Positions 42,218 through 50,608 of a stretch of 64,000 nucleotides of DNA are shown here, piece by piece. Numbering within the stretch: the stretch's first letter is position 1; every line of letters starts with the position of its first letter. The notes beneath the pieces are model-generated. The model searched no databases. It was not told where the DNA came from and was given only the letters and a program-made list of their open reading frames with translations. Position numbers and translations under genes: made by a program. Location: contig NC_010718.1 in assembly GCF_000020005.1 (NCBI RefSeq), forward strand, positions 1,697,695 through 1,761,694, read 5' to 3'. The stretch is from Natranaerobius thermophilus JW/NM-WN-LF. GTDB taxonomy: Bacteria > Bacillota > Natranaerobiia > Natranaerobiales > Natranaerobiaceae.

Positions 42218-43403
42218 ATTTTTCGCCAGTCCAAAAACTCATCCAATTTTTAATTAATCTAGAAAAGTGGTCTGTTATCCCTGCTTCCTTAACATCTTCA
42301 CCTGCAATTAAAGCCACTTGGGATTCCTTATTCCCATATGAAATTTGATATTCACCAACTTTATCACCTTCAACTATGGGAGGGGAAAGATCATCAGGAA
42401 TTTGATGTTCTTCTTCTATTTCAATTTCATCTGATTCCTCAGTCACCGCAACGAGTTCTTCCTTAACTAATAATGGAAGATACTCTTGATCACCTTTGTT
42501 AATTTTTACTCTGGCAACCAAATCCCCTTTTTCAAGGATTGTATTTGTTTGATAATTAGCAAAACCATAATCCAGCAGGTTCATAGCTTCTTCAAATCTT
42601 CCATCTGAATCCTCATGACTCATGATAATTGCTATATAACGTTCACCGTTTTGTTTTGCTGTCGCAGTAATGGAGTGTTTGGATTCTTCAGTAAATCCGG
42701 TCTTAAATCCATCACAGCCAGGGTATTGATTAACTAATCTGTTGGTATTACTCAAAAAAATTCCCTCTTCATCATCTTCAACCACTTTTTTGCCCTGTAA
42801 GAAATCTTCAATTAGCCAAATTTCAAGCCAATCGTGAATTTCTTCATATTTTCCCAGTTCAGACGCCATAATAAATATATCCTCGGCTGTGGTTACATGT
42901 TCGTCATGATGGAGGCCATGGGGATTTTCAAAATTAGTGTTTTTCATTCCTAGTTCTCTAGCTTTATCATTCATTTCATCTACGAAATTATCTACAGTAC
43001 CAGAGATATGCTTAGCTATTGCAATTGAAGCATCGTTTGCCGAACCAACTGCTATGGCTGTTATTAGATCATCTACCGTTATTTTTTCACCTTGTTGCAA
43101 AAATATTGTGGTACCGGGAATGTCTTCGGCTTCTCTAGGAACAATAACTTCTTCTTCCAAAGCTATTTGCTCATTTTCTAAAGCTTCCATAGTCAGCAGC
43201 AATGTCATTATTTTAGTTATACTAGCTGGATATACTTGTTCCTGTTTATCTTGTTCTAAGAGAATCTCACCCGATTTCGGTTCACCTAAAAGATAGACAG
43301 GTGCCTCTAATTCGTCTTCCGGACTTGTTTTTGCAGTTGATCCTTGAAAAACTAAACTTATTGCTAAAAATAAAACTAAAACTAAACTAATTTTCCTGAC
43401 CAA
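42216..43403 (-). CDS. dacF: D-alanyl-D-alanine carboxypeptidase, DacF type
   Basis: A second DD-carboxypeptidase, linked to spoIIA as in B. subtilis, where it is made in the forespore and shapes cortex cross-linking. Signal peptide at 1-24; SxxK in YPASITKIMT (about 60), S-x-N in VGSANDAS (about 118) and KTG in DGFKTGFTE (about 233). The C-terminal domain is very acidic (EESDEIEIEEEHQ), as for exported proteins here. Length is 395. The start is TTG, with AAGGGGG seven to nine bases upstream. The 43404-43607 gap upstream contains a terminator of the pdp gene and about 120 bases for a promoter; none is clear. Confidence 0.93.
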   Translation of the reverse strand: MVRKISLVLVLFLAISLVFQGSTAKTSPEDELEAPVYLLGEPKSGEILLEQDKQEQVYPASITKIMTLLLTMEALENEQIALEEEVIVPREAEDIPGTTIFLQQGEKITVDDLITAIAVGSANDASIAIAKHISGTVDNFVDEMNDKARELGMKNTNFENPHGLHHDEHVTTAEDIFIMASELGKYEEIHDWLEIWLIEDFLQGKKVVEDDEEGIFLSNTNRLVNQYPGCDGFKTGFTEESKHSITATAKQNGERYIAIIMSHEDSDGRFEEAMNLLDYGFANYQTNTILEKGDLVARVKINKGDQEYLPLLVKEELVAVTEESDEIEIEEEHQIPDDLSPPIVEGDKVGEYQISYGNKESQVALIAGEDVKEAGITDHFSRLIKNWMSFWTGEK

Positions 43404-43527
43404 CTTAGTTACCCCCTTGAAATGTCGTAAATGGTTGATCGGTTTGTGAATTTAACTTGTTACTAATTCTCTAATATTTGTTATCTATAGTGTGGAAAAA
43501 ATACCGAAAAAAAATGCGCAAAAAAAA

Positions 43528-43557
43528 TAAAAGGTCTCTGGTAATTGAGACCTTTTA
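43528..43557 (-). terminator. Terminator after the pyrimidine phosphorylase gene
   Basis: TAAAAGGTCTC and GAGACCTTTTA form an 11-base stem with an eight-base loop, 50 bases past the stop at 43608. It probably separates the nucleoside genes from dacF-spoIIA. Confidence 0.88.
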
Positions 43558-43607
43558 TTACAAGTTATAACATGAAAATTCTGATGATTTTGTTGTATGG
43601 TATCAAT

Positions 43608-44942
43608 TTAAATGCTATCTAATTCACCTGGATTTGTATTTTCAGTTATCATGCCATAAATAAGTGACTTTCCTGAAGCACTTTCTGAAATATCAAAAGC
43701 ATCTTCTAGAATAGGTGCGGCTTGTAATAATTTATCTTCATCGTTATACCATATTTTTGCTAATTCATCACCTGTACTAACTTCATCACCTAGTTTTTTA
43801 TTTAATTCTATCCCAACGGATAAGTCAATTTTATCTTCTTTGGTTGCCCTGCCAGCTCCTAAATTTACACTGGCTAGTCCTACTTTTTTAGCATCTAAAT
43901 TTGTAATAAATCCAGATTTATCTGCTGTTAATATTTTATAGTGCTTGGCTTGAGGCAGATTTTCTGTATTATGTATACCTGATGTATCTCCATTCTGAGC
44001 CTTTACTAATTGCTCGAGCTTAGCTAAAGCCTCTCCACTGTTTATTTTATTTGATAATAACTTTTTGCCTTCTGTAACTGTGGTAACTTTTTCGGCCATA
44101 TTCAATAAGATGGCTCCTAAATTGAGACATAATTCTTTAAAATCTTCTGGTCCATTGCCCTTCAATGTAGCGATGGCTTCTTGTACTTCTAAGGAATTTC
44201 CAACCTTTCTTCCCAAAGGCTGGTTCATATCACTAATCACTGCCACCGTTTTTCTTCCTAAATTTTTGCCGATATTAACCATCTCATGTCCGAGGGCAGT
44301 TGCATCTTCAAGATTCTCCATAAAAGCCCCTTTGCCTACTTTTACATCCAATACAATCATATTGGTACCAGCTGCAAGTTTTTTACTCATTATTGAGCTT
44401 GCTATTAACGGAATTGAATCTACAGTAGCAGTTACATCTCTTAACGAATAAATTTTGCCATCAGCTGGAGCCAGCTGTTTTGTTTGCCCCACAATAGCTA
44501 GGTTATGCTTTTGTACCTGTTCAATAAAGTTTTCCATTGACAGTTCAGGGGTAAAACCCAAAAATGCTTCTAATTTGTCAATGGTTCCACCAGAATGACC
44601 TAGACCTCTACCAGACATCTTTGCCACGTTGAGATCTGCTGATGCTACCAGAGGAGCAAGTGCAAGTGTAGTTTTATCCCCTACTCCACCAGTACTGTGT
44701 TTGTCAACCTTGATACCGGAAATCCTGCTAAGATCTAAAACTTCACCTGAGTGTACCATAGATTTAGTTAATTGGGCAGTTTCTTGGCTATTCAATCCCT
44801 GTAAAAAAGCTGCCATTAAAAAGGATGACATCTGATAGTCAGGTATTTCACCCCTAGTATATCCTTGTACTAAAAAGTCGATTTCACTAGAAGATAATTC
44901 TCCACCTTCACGTTTTTTTACAATGACTTCATAAGCTCGCAT
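43608..44942 (-). CDS. pdp: Pyrimidine-nucleoside phosphorylase
   Basis: Splits uridine, deoxyuridine or thymidine with phosphate, giving a base and (deoxy)ribose 1-phosphate. The VDKHSTGGVGDKTTLAL motif (about 80-97) and KMSGRGLGHSGGTIDKLEA in pieces are diagnostic for the family. Length is 444 after choosing the ATG at 44942 with GGGAGG upstream. It belongs to a nucleoside salvage operon with purine nucleoside phosphorylase and phosphopentomutase, all sending pentose phosphates into central metabolism. Confidence 0.94.
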   Translation of the reverse strand: MRAYEVIVKKREGGELSSSEIDFLVQGYTRGEIPDYQMSSFLMAAFLQGLNSQETAQLTKSMVHSGEVLDLSRISGIKVDKHSTGGVGDKTTLALAPLVASADLNVAKMSGRGLGHSGGTIDKLEAFLGFTPELSMENFIEQVQKHNLAIVGQTKQLAPADGKIYSLRDVTATVDSIPLIASSIMSKKLAAGTNMIVLDVKVGKGAFMENLEDATALGHEMVNIGKNLGRKTVAVISDMNQPLGRKVGNSLEVQEAIATLKGNGPEDFKELCLNLGAILLNMAEKVTTVTEGKKLLSNKINSGEALAKLEQLVKAQNGDTSGIHNTENLPQAKHYKILTADKSGFITNLDAKKVGLASVNLGAGRATKEDKIDLSVGIELNKKLGDEVSTGDELAKIWYNDEDKLLQAAPILEDAFDISESASGKSLIYGMITENTNPGELDSI

Positions 44943-45016
44943 TCTAAGGCCTCCCTGTAATAACGCCATCTCAAGTAGTTTGAATATTTCCTTTAATAGC
45001 AGTTGTTATAGTAAAT

Positions 45017-45832
45017 TTACATTGATGCTAACACTTTTCTTACTAAACTCTGAAATTCGCCCCGAACTCTAGTTGTAACTTCTTCAACTTCTTTATGAGT
45101 TAAACGTTTATCTTGAATTCCTGCAGCCATATTCGTTATACATGAAATCCCTAATACATTCATATTACCGTGATTGGCGGCTATCACTTCTGGCACTGTA
45201 GACATACCCACTGCACTTGCTCCTATGGTTCGAGCCATTTTGATCTCAGCAGGAGTTTCATAAGAGGGACCAGGTACTCCTAAATATACGCCTTCATAAA
45301 GTCCTATGTCCAGTTCATTGGCGGCTTGTTTAGCTACTTCTCGTAATTCAGGGTCATAGGCATAGGTCATATCTGGGAAGCGGGTTCCTAGCCGATCATC
45401 ATTTTTTCCTCTCAAGGGATTTGCGCCAAAAAAGTTAATATGATCGGTAATTAACATCAAACCTCCCACTGAAAAATTCAAATCAATTCCACCTGCTGCG
45501 TTTGTTACTATCAGTTTGTCTATTCCCATATTTTGCATTACACGAACTGGAAATGTCACTTCTTTCAAATCATATCCTTCATAGTAATGAAATCTACCCT
45601 GCATAGCCATGACCGTTTTGCTCTCAAGTTTACCTATTGCTAACCTCCCCTTATGCCCTTTAACTGTAGATTCGGGAAAATGAGGGATATCTTGGTATGG
45701 TATATAGTTAACATTTTCAATTTCGTCAGCTAAACTTCCCAAACCTGACCCTAAAATCAAACCAATTGATGGAACTTCATCACACTGATTCAATATATAC
45801 TCCTTAGCTTCTGTTATTTTATGAAAATCCAT
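45017..45832 (-). CDS. pupG: Purine nucleoside phosphorylase
   Basis: Trimeric (class II) phosphorylase for inosine and guanosine. It has LILGSGLGSLADEI (phosphate loop), HFPESTVKGHKGRL, TNAAGGI, and the GPSYETPAEI and GMSTVPEVIAANH segments that bind base and ribose. Length (271) is standard. AAAGGAGG stands before the ATG. The gene lies 36 bases after deoB and 74 bases before pdp. The order deoB (drm), pupG matches B. subtilis. Confidence 0.95.
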   Translation of the reverse strand: MDFHKITEAKEYILNQCDEVPSIGLILGSGLGSLADEIENVNYIPYQDIPHFPESTVKGHKGRLAIGKLESKTVMAMQGRFHYYEGYDLKEVTFPVRVMQNMGIDKLIVTNAAGGIDLNFSVGGLMLITDHINFFGANPLRGKNDDRLGTRFPDMTYAYDPELREVAKQAANELDIGLYEGVYLGVPGPSYETPAEIKMARTIGASAVGMSTVPEVIAANHGNMNVLGISCITNMAAGIQDKRLTHKEVEEVTTRVRGEFQSLVRKVLASM

Positions 45833-45868
45833 ATTAAAAACCTCCTTTATATAGAAATATAGAAATCT

Positions 45869-47047
45869 TTATCTAAAATTTAGCTGATCTTTAAAGCTGC
45901 TACCATGGGCAGTTGCACCAACGTTAAGTAAGTCAGTAATTGTTTGGCCCATATCAGCAAAACTTGATCTTGTTCCTATGGAAGTTGGATTTTCCAGTTT
46001 GTGATTATAAATTAAAATTGGTACATATTCTCTGGTATGATCTGTACCAGGATGTAATGGGTCACAACCGTGATCAGCCGTGATGATTAAGATATCATCA
46101 TCATTTAAACTCGCTAAGATATTAGGTAAACTATTATCAAATTCAAATAAAGCTTTGTAATAACCTTCTGGGTCATTTCTGTGTCCATAGAGCATATCAA
46201 AATCCACTAGATTTGTCATAATTAGACCTTGATTATTTTCATTAAGCAATTCAGTTGTTTTATCGATACCATCAGCATTACTTTTAGTTGGATAAGTTTC
46301 AGTAAGCCCTTTATTAGCATATATATCCTTTACTTTGCCAATCCCAACTACGTCATAACCTTGTTCTTTAATTAAGTCAAGCATATTACCTTCTGGTGGT
46401 GCTAGGGAGAAATCTCTACGATTTTCCGTTCTGGTATAATCCGGAAATTTTCCAACAAAAGGTCTAGCAATGACTCTGCCTACCCCGTGTTCTCCAGTTA
46501 GTAATTCACGAGCAATTTCACAGATATCATACAATTTTTGAGGAGGTATGATTTCTTCATGAGCAGCTATTTGAAAAACACTGTCAGCAGATGTATAAAC
46601 TATAGGATACCCGGTGTCTTCATGCTCTTTGCCTAGTTCTTTAATAATAGCAGTACCCGAAGCAGGATAATTTCCTAAAGTTTTTTTCCCAATTTGATTT
46701 TCAAATTGTTCTATTAACTCTGATGGAAAACCTTCAGGATATACGGGGAAAGGACGATCTAATACGTTTCCGGCTAGTTCCCAATGTCCTGTAGTTGTAT
46801 CTTTACCAGGAGATTGTTCCATCATTTTACCATAATATCCCAAAGGATCCTCCAAGGCCTCCAATCCTTTAAAATTAACAATATTCCCGAGACCTAGATT
46901 ATGTAAATTTGGTAAATAAAATCCCGATACGTTATCGGCGATATGTTTTAAGGTATTACTACCTTCATCGCCATATTTAGATGCATCTGGTAAAGCGCCA
47001 ATTCCCAGACTGTCAAGAACAAGGACAATAACTCTGTTTACTTGCAC
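45869..47047 (-). CDS. deoB: Phosphopentomutase
   Basis: Converts (deoxy)ribose 1-phosphate to the 5-phosphate. Metal-binding Asp in VLDSLGIGALPDA (about 10-22), the nucleophile Thr in GKDTTTGHWE (about 85) and the C-terminal DHGCDP, DHTREYVP metal ligands are all intact. Length (392) is typical. The start is GTG, preceded by AAGGAGG. It follows xerD by 25 bases, an order (ripX-drm-pupG) shared with B. subtilis. Confidence 0.96.
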   Translation of the reverse strand: MQVNRVIVLVLDSLGIGALPDASKYGDEGSNTLKHIADNVSGFYLPNLHNLGLGNIVNFKGLEALEDPLGYYGKMMEQSPGKDTTTGHWELAGNVLDRPFPVYPEGFPSELIEQFENQIGKKTLGNYPASGTAIIKELGKEHEDTGYPIVYTSADSVFQIAAHEEIIPPQKLYDICEIARELLTGEHGVGRVIARPFVGKFPDYTRTENRRDFSLAPPEGNMLDLIKEQGYDVVGIGKVKDIYANKGLTETYPTKSNADGIDKTTELLNENNQGLIMTNLVDFDMLYGHRNDPEGYYKALFEFDNSLPNILASLNDDDILIITADHGCDPLHPGTDHTREYVPILIYNHKLENPTSIGTRSSFADMGQTITDLLNVGATAHGSSFKDQLNFR

Positions 47048-47072
47048 TAGTAAATACCTCCTTCTCCAGGCT

Positions 47073-47960
47073 TTAAGCCCTGGGATGAGATTTTGAATAA
47101 ACGTCCTTTAGGCGTTGTTTTGTTAAGTGAGTATATATCTGTGTAGTAGAAATATCTGAATGTCCCAACATTTCTTGAACTGCTCTTAAATCAGCTCCAT
47201 TTTCAAGTAAATGTGTGGCAAATGAATGTCTAAGTGTATGAGGTGTGATTTTTTGTTTAATCCCAATTTTTTCAGCATATTTTTTTAATATTTTCCAAAA
47301 GCCTTGTCGAGATAATCTTTTCCCATGATGATTTAAAAATAACGCTGGTTCAGATAAGTTCTTTCTTAACTGGGGTCGGCTTTTTGATATGTAATCAGAA
47401 ACACTTTTTATTGCCATTTTACCTAGAGGAACAATTCTTTCCTTATCGCCTTTCCCTTTACATAGTATGTACCCATTGTTACTATCAACATGCTCAACAT
47501 TCAATGATATTAATTCACTAACTCTCATGCCTGTTGCATACAAAACCTCAAGCATTGCCTTATCTCTTTTACCTTTGAAATCGGTAGTATCCGGTTGGTT
47601 TAAAAGTTTGTCCACTTCCTGTGGTGATAAAATTTCAGGCAATTTTTTTTCTTGTTTGGGAGTTTCTAAATCAGTTGATGGATTCTCTGAAATCATGCCT
47701 TCCTGAAGTAAAAACTGAAAGAAAGACCGGACAGAGGCTATGTTTCTAGTTACGGTGGCCGAAGCTTTACCCTTTTCTTTCATAAATATTAAATATTTCA
47801 TAATATGAGTACGTTTGACTTCCTGCCACTTTGTTACACCTTGTTGGTTAAGGAACTCTAAAAAGTTTTTTAGATCGCGCAAATACGAGTTTAGCGTGTT
47901 CTCTGACAAACCTCGTTCAACATTTAAATAATAGATAAATTCGTGAACGGTTTTTTCCAT
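47073..47960 (-). CDS. xerD: Tyrosine recombinase XerD
   Basis: Resolves chromosome dimers at dif together with XerC. The N-terminal SAM-like domain (about 1-90) is followed by the catalytic domain with Arg in GMRVSEL (about 150), the Lys in GKGDKER, HTLRH, GHSDIS and the nucleophile Tyr in TQIYTH (about 277). Length (295) is exactly that of XerD. I take the ATG at 47960, nine bases after AAGGAG. The gene corresponds to B. subtilis ripX. It is the first gene of the nucleoside operon. Confidence 0.95.
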   Translation of the reverse strand: MEKTVHEFIYYLNVERGLSENTLNSYLRDLKNFLEFLNQQGVTKWQEVKRTHIMKYLIFMKEKGKASATVTRNIASVRSFFQFLLQEGMISENPSTDLETPKQEKKLPEILSPQEVDKLLNQPDTTDFKGKRDKAMLEVLYATGMRVSELISLNVEHVDSNNGYILCKGKGDKERIVPLGKMAIKSVSDYISKSRPQLRKNLSEPALFLNHHGKRLSRQGFWKILKKYAEKIGIKQKITPHTLRHSFATHLLENGADLRAVQEMLGHSDISTTQIYTHLTKQRLKDVYSKSHPRA

Positions 47961-48009
47961 AGGCAATAACTCCTTCTTAAAATCATTAAATATTACTATT
48001 TAGTCTTTA

Positions 48010-48263
48010 GGCTCTGTTATACTCCGTTGTTGATAGTTGAACTCTTCGATTGAACTAATTTTGTGTAGGGTTGATATTACATCTTAACGATCCAACATTA
48101 GAATTAAAGTCAAATAACAGGATGTTATTTGCTGATCATGCTCAGGGATAAGCAGTTGATCAGGAAGCTTTAATTCTACTGTTGGGAAGTTTTAGATGTA
48201 CCAGCCCGAAATTTTGATGTGAAATTGAGAATTCAACTATCAACATTCAAATTTAACACAGCC
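48010..48263. mobile_element. MITE-like element with imperfect terminal inverted repeats
   Basis: The two ends match when one is reversed. From the left edge GGCTCTGTTA and from the right edge GGCTGTGTTA lead into an identical core, GTTGATAGTTGAA at 48029-48041 and TTCAACTATCAAC at 48232-48244. Over about 35 bases I count nine mismatches. The 254-base interior has no coding frame of useful length. This is the form of a small non-autonomous transposon; the GGCTCTGT end resembles those of some insertion sequence families, but I cannot name the family. The flanking bases show no clear target duplication. It fills most of the 370-base gap 47961-48330; nothing else was seen in that gap. Confidence 0.65.
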
Positions 48264-48330
48264 AAGCTTGAAAATATCCCTAATAATCCAAAATTCAACA
48301 AATGATGATAAAATCCTTCGACAAATTTTA

Positions 48331-48531
48331 TTAAAAACCATGTTCATAGAAATTAAATAATCCTGACAAAATGGATTCCCAAACATTTTGGTAGCTTATA
48401 ACAGGTTCTAGAATTTTTTGTATATACAACCAGCGAAAATATTCTGTCGATAACAGTGGAGATGAAAAGATGAAAAAAAATAATAAAGGTAAAATCACAA
48501 CTAAAACAATTGATTTCTTTAATCTAGACAA
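48331..48531 (-). CDS. Small membrane protein, DUF4227 (YqzK-like)
   Basis: A protein of about 67 residues with a basic start (LSRLKKS), one hydrophobic segment (IVLVVILPLLFFFIF) and an amphipathic C-terminal half. In B. subtilis a similar small membrane protein, YqzK, sits between fur and ripX; here the gene also lies just before xerD, so the DUF4227 assignment rests on size, shape and position. AGGAGG stands upstream; the TTG at 48531 has the best distance, and an ATG one codon earlier is possible. Function is unknown. Confidence 0.6.
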   Translation of the reverse strand: MSRLKKSIVLVVILPLLFFFIFSSPLLSTEYFRWLYIQKILEPVISYQNVWESILSGLFNFYEHGF

Positions 48532-48643
48532 CATCCACCTCCTATAAGATATCAAAAAAAATTTATTTCTTTCAAATAACCTTTGAGACTTCCTATATTA
48601 ACATATGTATTTATAATAAAGATTATATTACAATAAATTAAAA

Positions 48644-48667
48644 AACCGGGGAATTTTTTCCCCGGTT
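48644..48667 (-). terminator. Terminator after ald
   Basis: AACCGGGGAA and TTCCCCGGTT form a ten-base stem with a TTTT loop, about 20 bases past the ald stop. Confidence 0.9.
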
Positions 48668-48688
48668 AAGTGTAAGTTCAAATTGTAT

Positions 48689-49804
48689 TTACAGAATTTC
48701 ATCAAGTGGGGTATATTCTAAATCTAAAGAGTTAGCTACAGGTTTATAAGTTAACTTACCATTGGCAGTATTAACTCCTGGTACCAACATTTCGTCTTCT
48801 TCAACAGCCTTTTTCCAACCTTTATTTGCAATTTTAATAGCATAAGGTAGGGTTACGTTGGTCAATGCAATGGTTGAAGTTCTGGGAACTGCACCTGGCA
48901 TATTAGCTACTGCATAGTGAAGTACTCCATGTTTTTCGTAAACTGGATCATCATGGGTTGTAACTCTATCAATAGTCTCGATGGATCCACCCTGATCGAT
49001 GGCAACATCAACAACTACAGAGCCTTCAGGCATTTTCTTAATCATGTCTTCTGTAACTAACTTAGGAGCCTTTGCTCCTGGAACTAGAACAGCACCTATT
49101 ACCAAGTCACTTTCTTTAACACATTCTTCTATGTTTAGGCTATTACTCATTAATGTTCCAAGGCGGTTATAATAGAGGTCGTCTAGATAACGAAGTCTTG
49201 CAGGATCGATATCAAGAATTGTTACTTCAGCTCCCATGCCAAGAGCTATTTTAGCAGCATTAGTACCAACTATACCTCCACCAATAACGGTGACTTTTGC
49301 AGGTTTGGTTCCTGGTACACCACCCATTAATACGCCTTTACCACCATTAGTCTTTTCTAAAAATCTTGAACCCATTTGAGTTGACATTCTGCCTGCTACT
49401 TCACTCATAGGAGTTAATAGAGGTAGGGAGCCATCATGAGCTTCGATGGTTTCATAAGCAATACCAACTACATTTCTCTCAACTAGTTTTTTAGTTAATT
49501 CAGGTTCTGCAGCCAAGTGCAAGAATGTGAACATAATTTGGTCTTCTTTCATTAGATCGTACTCTGGAGGTAAAGGTTCTTTTACCTTCATAACCATTTC
49601 TGCTCTATCGTAAATATCATTAGCACTTGAAACAATTTCGGCTCCTGCTTCCTTGTAAGCCTCATCATAAAAACCACTACCAGTTCCTGCTTCAGTTTCA
49701 ATCATAACTTCATGACCTTCTTGAATAAGAGACTGGGCCCCAGCAGGGGTTAAAGCCACCCTGTTTTCATTTGGTTTGATCTCCTTTGGCACACCTATTA
49801 ACAT
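48689..49804 (-). CDS. ald: Alanine dehydrogenase
   Basis: NAD-dependent enzyme linking alanine with pyruvate and ammonia. It has the [17 protein letters not shown] start with substrate-binding Arg and Lys, the [10 protein letters not shown] segment with the catalytic His, and the Rossmann motif [19 protein letters not shown] in pieces (about 172-190). Length (371) is exact for the family. AAAGGAGG precedes the ATG. It has its own promoter and terminator and occupies the position of fur in the otherwise B. subtilis-like order spoIIM-fur-yqzK-ripX. It may supply alanine for germination or redox balance. Confidence 0.96.
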   Translation of the reverse strand: MLIGVPKEIKPNENRVALTPAGAQSLIQEGHEVMIETEAGTGSGFYDEAYKEAGAEIVSSANDIYDRAEMVMKVKEPLPPEYDLMKEDQIMFTFLHLAAEPELTKKLVERNVVGIAYETIEAHDGSLPLLTPMSEVAGRMSTQMGSRFLEKTNGGKGVLMGGVPGTKPAKVTVIGGGIVGTNAAKIALGMGAEVTILDIDPARLRYLDDLYYNRLGTLMSNSLNIEECVKESDLVIGAVLVPGAKAPKLVTEDMIKKMPEGSVVVDVAIDQGGSIETIDRVTTHDDPVYEKHGVLHYAVANMPGAVPRTSTIALTNVTLPYAIKIANKGWKKAVEEDEMLVPGVNTANGKLTYKPVANSLDLEYTPLDEIL

Positions 49805-49865
49805 GTCATTATTCCTCCTTTATATATTAATGTTAAATTATTCACTATATTTATCCCTTAGTAAA

Positions 49866-49894
49866 AGAATAACACATCTGTACAACTTTGCCAA
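49866..49894 (-). promoter_or_regulatory. Candidate sigma-A promoter of ald
   Basis: On the minus strand TTGGCA (49889-49894) and TATTCT (49866-49871) are separated by exactly 17 bases, and the ald start is about 60 bases further. The -35 box touches the spoIIM stop. The spacing and match make this one of the better promoters in the window. Confidence 0.55.
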
Positions 49895-50533
49895 CTAAAA
49901 TTGAACATACTGTAGTAATATTCTCATAAATGTTGGACTTATATAAGCTTCAATCAGTGAACCGGCTACAAAACCTACTCCTATAATGACAAATAATAAA
50001 GTATAATTTATTAATTCAGGAATAATAGAAATAGACTTTTTCCCAAGTTGATTTCTAATTAACAAAATAGAAAATGAAATCCCAGCAACAGAAATAATGA
50101 AAAAACAAGGCACAAATAGGACATTATGTGGCAAAATCGAAACTAATGCCAATAAAGCACCCATGAAAGAGGTTTTTTCAATTAAGAAACCAATAGTAAA
50201 ACCAAAGGCAATACCTCTTAAGAAAACCAAAATCATTATGATGGGTATACCTACCATGGTAATTCCAAGCAACCATAGTATACCTAATAATGTCATGTTA
50301 TAGCTTAGACTTGATAAAAATACATGATAATATTCTAAAGAATTTTGATTTGACACAAATTGATAAAAGTTGTCCAGATAAGCCTCGAGTTCAGAAGTTT
50401 GTTCTTGCGGAATATGATTTACTGTGACAACCCCTGTTGCTGTTCCTGCTAAAAACAATAATAACACGATTAAGAACAAGATAAAGTTATACTTAATATA
50501 AAGAGATAGTATCTCTTTAATTGAATTTAACAT
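49895..50533 (-). CDS. spoIIM: Stage II sporulation protein M
   Basis: Membrane scaffold of the SpoIIDMP complex that drives engulfment. It has about five hydrophobic segments and the family motif region LVFLRGIAFGFTIGFLIEK and LVSILPHNVLFVPC in pieces. Length is 212 with the ATG at 50533, preceded by AGGGGGAG. This ribosome binding site lies in one arm of a long hairpin (50541-50591). In B. subtilis spoIIM is under sigma-E and also near fur and ripX, as here. The partner spoIIP is at 17185-18528; spoIID is not in the window. Confidence 0.95.
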   Translation of the reverse strand: MLNSIKEILSLYIKYNFILFLIVLLLFLAGTATGVVTVNHIPQEQTSELEAYLDNFYQFVSNQNSLEYYHVFLSSLSYNMTLLGILWLLGITMVGIPIIMILVFLRGIAFGFTIGFLIEKTSFMGALLALVSILPHNVLFVPCFFIISVAGISFSILLIRNQLGKKSISIIPELINYTLLFVIIGVGFVAGSLIEAYISPTFMRILLQYVQF

Positions 50534-50540
50534 AAAACTC

Positions 50541-50591
50541 CCCCTAAACAAGCCATAAAACTCCCTATATTTTATGCAGCTTGTTAAGGGG
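50541..50591 (-). promoter_or_regulatory. Long hairpin covering the spoIIM ribosome binding site
   Basis: CCCCTTAACAAGC and GCTTGTTTAGGGG (one mismatch) enclose a second pairing TTTTATG/CATAAAA... with a two-base bulge and a nine-base loop, about 20 paired bases in total. The downstream arm contains GGGG of the AGGGGGAG site that serves spoIIM, seven bases before its ATG. There is no T run, so it is not an ordinary terminator. A transcript reading in from the upstream EndoQ gene would hide this site, whereas one starting inside would not. This regulation is inferred. Confidence 0.6.
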
Positions 50592-50608
50592 ATATCACCA
50601 AAAAGTAG

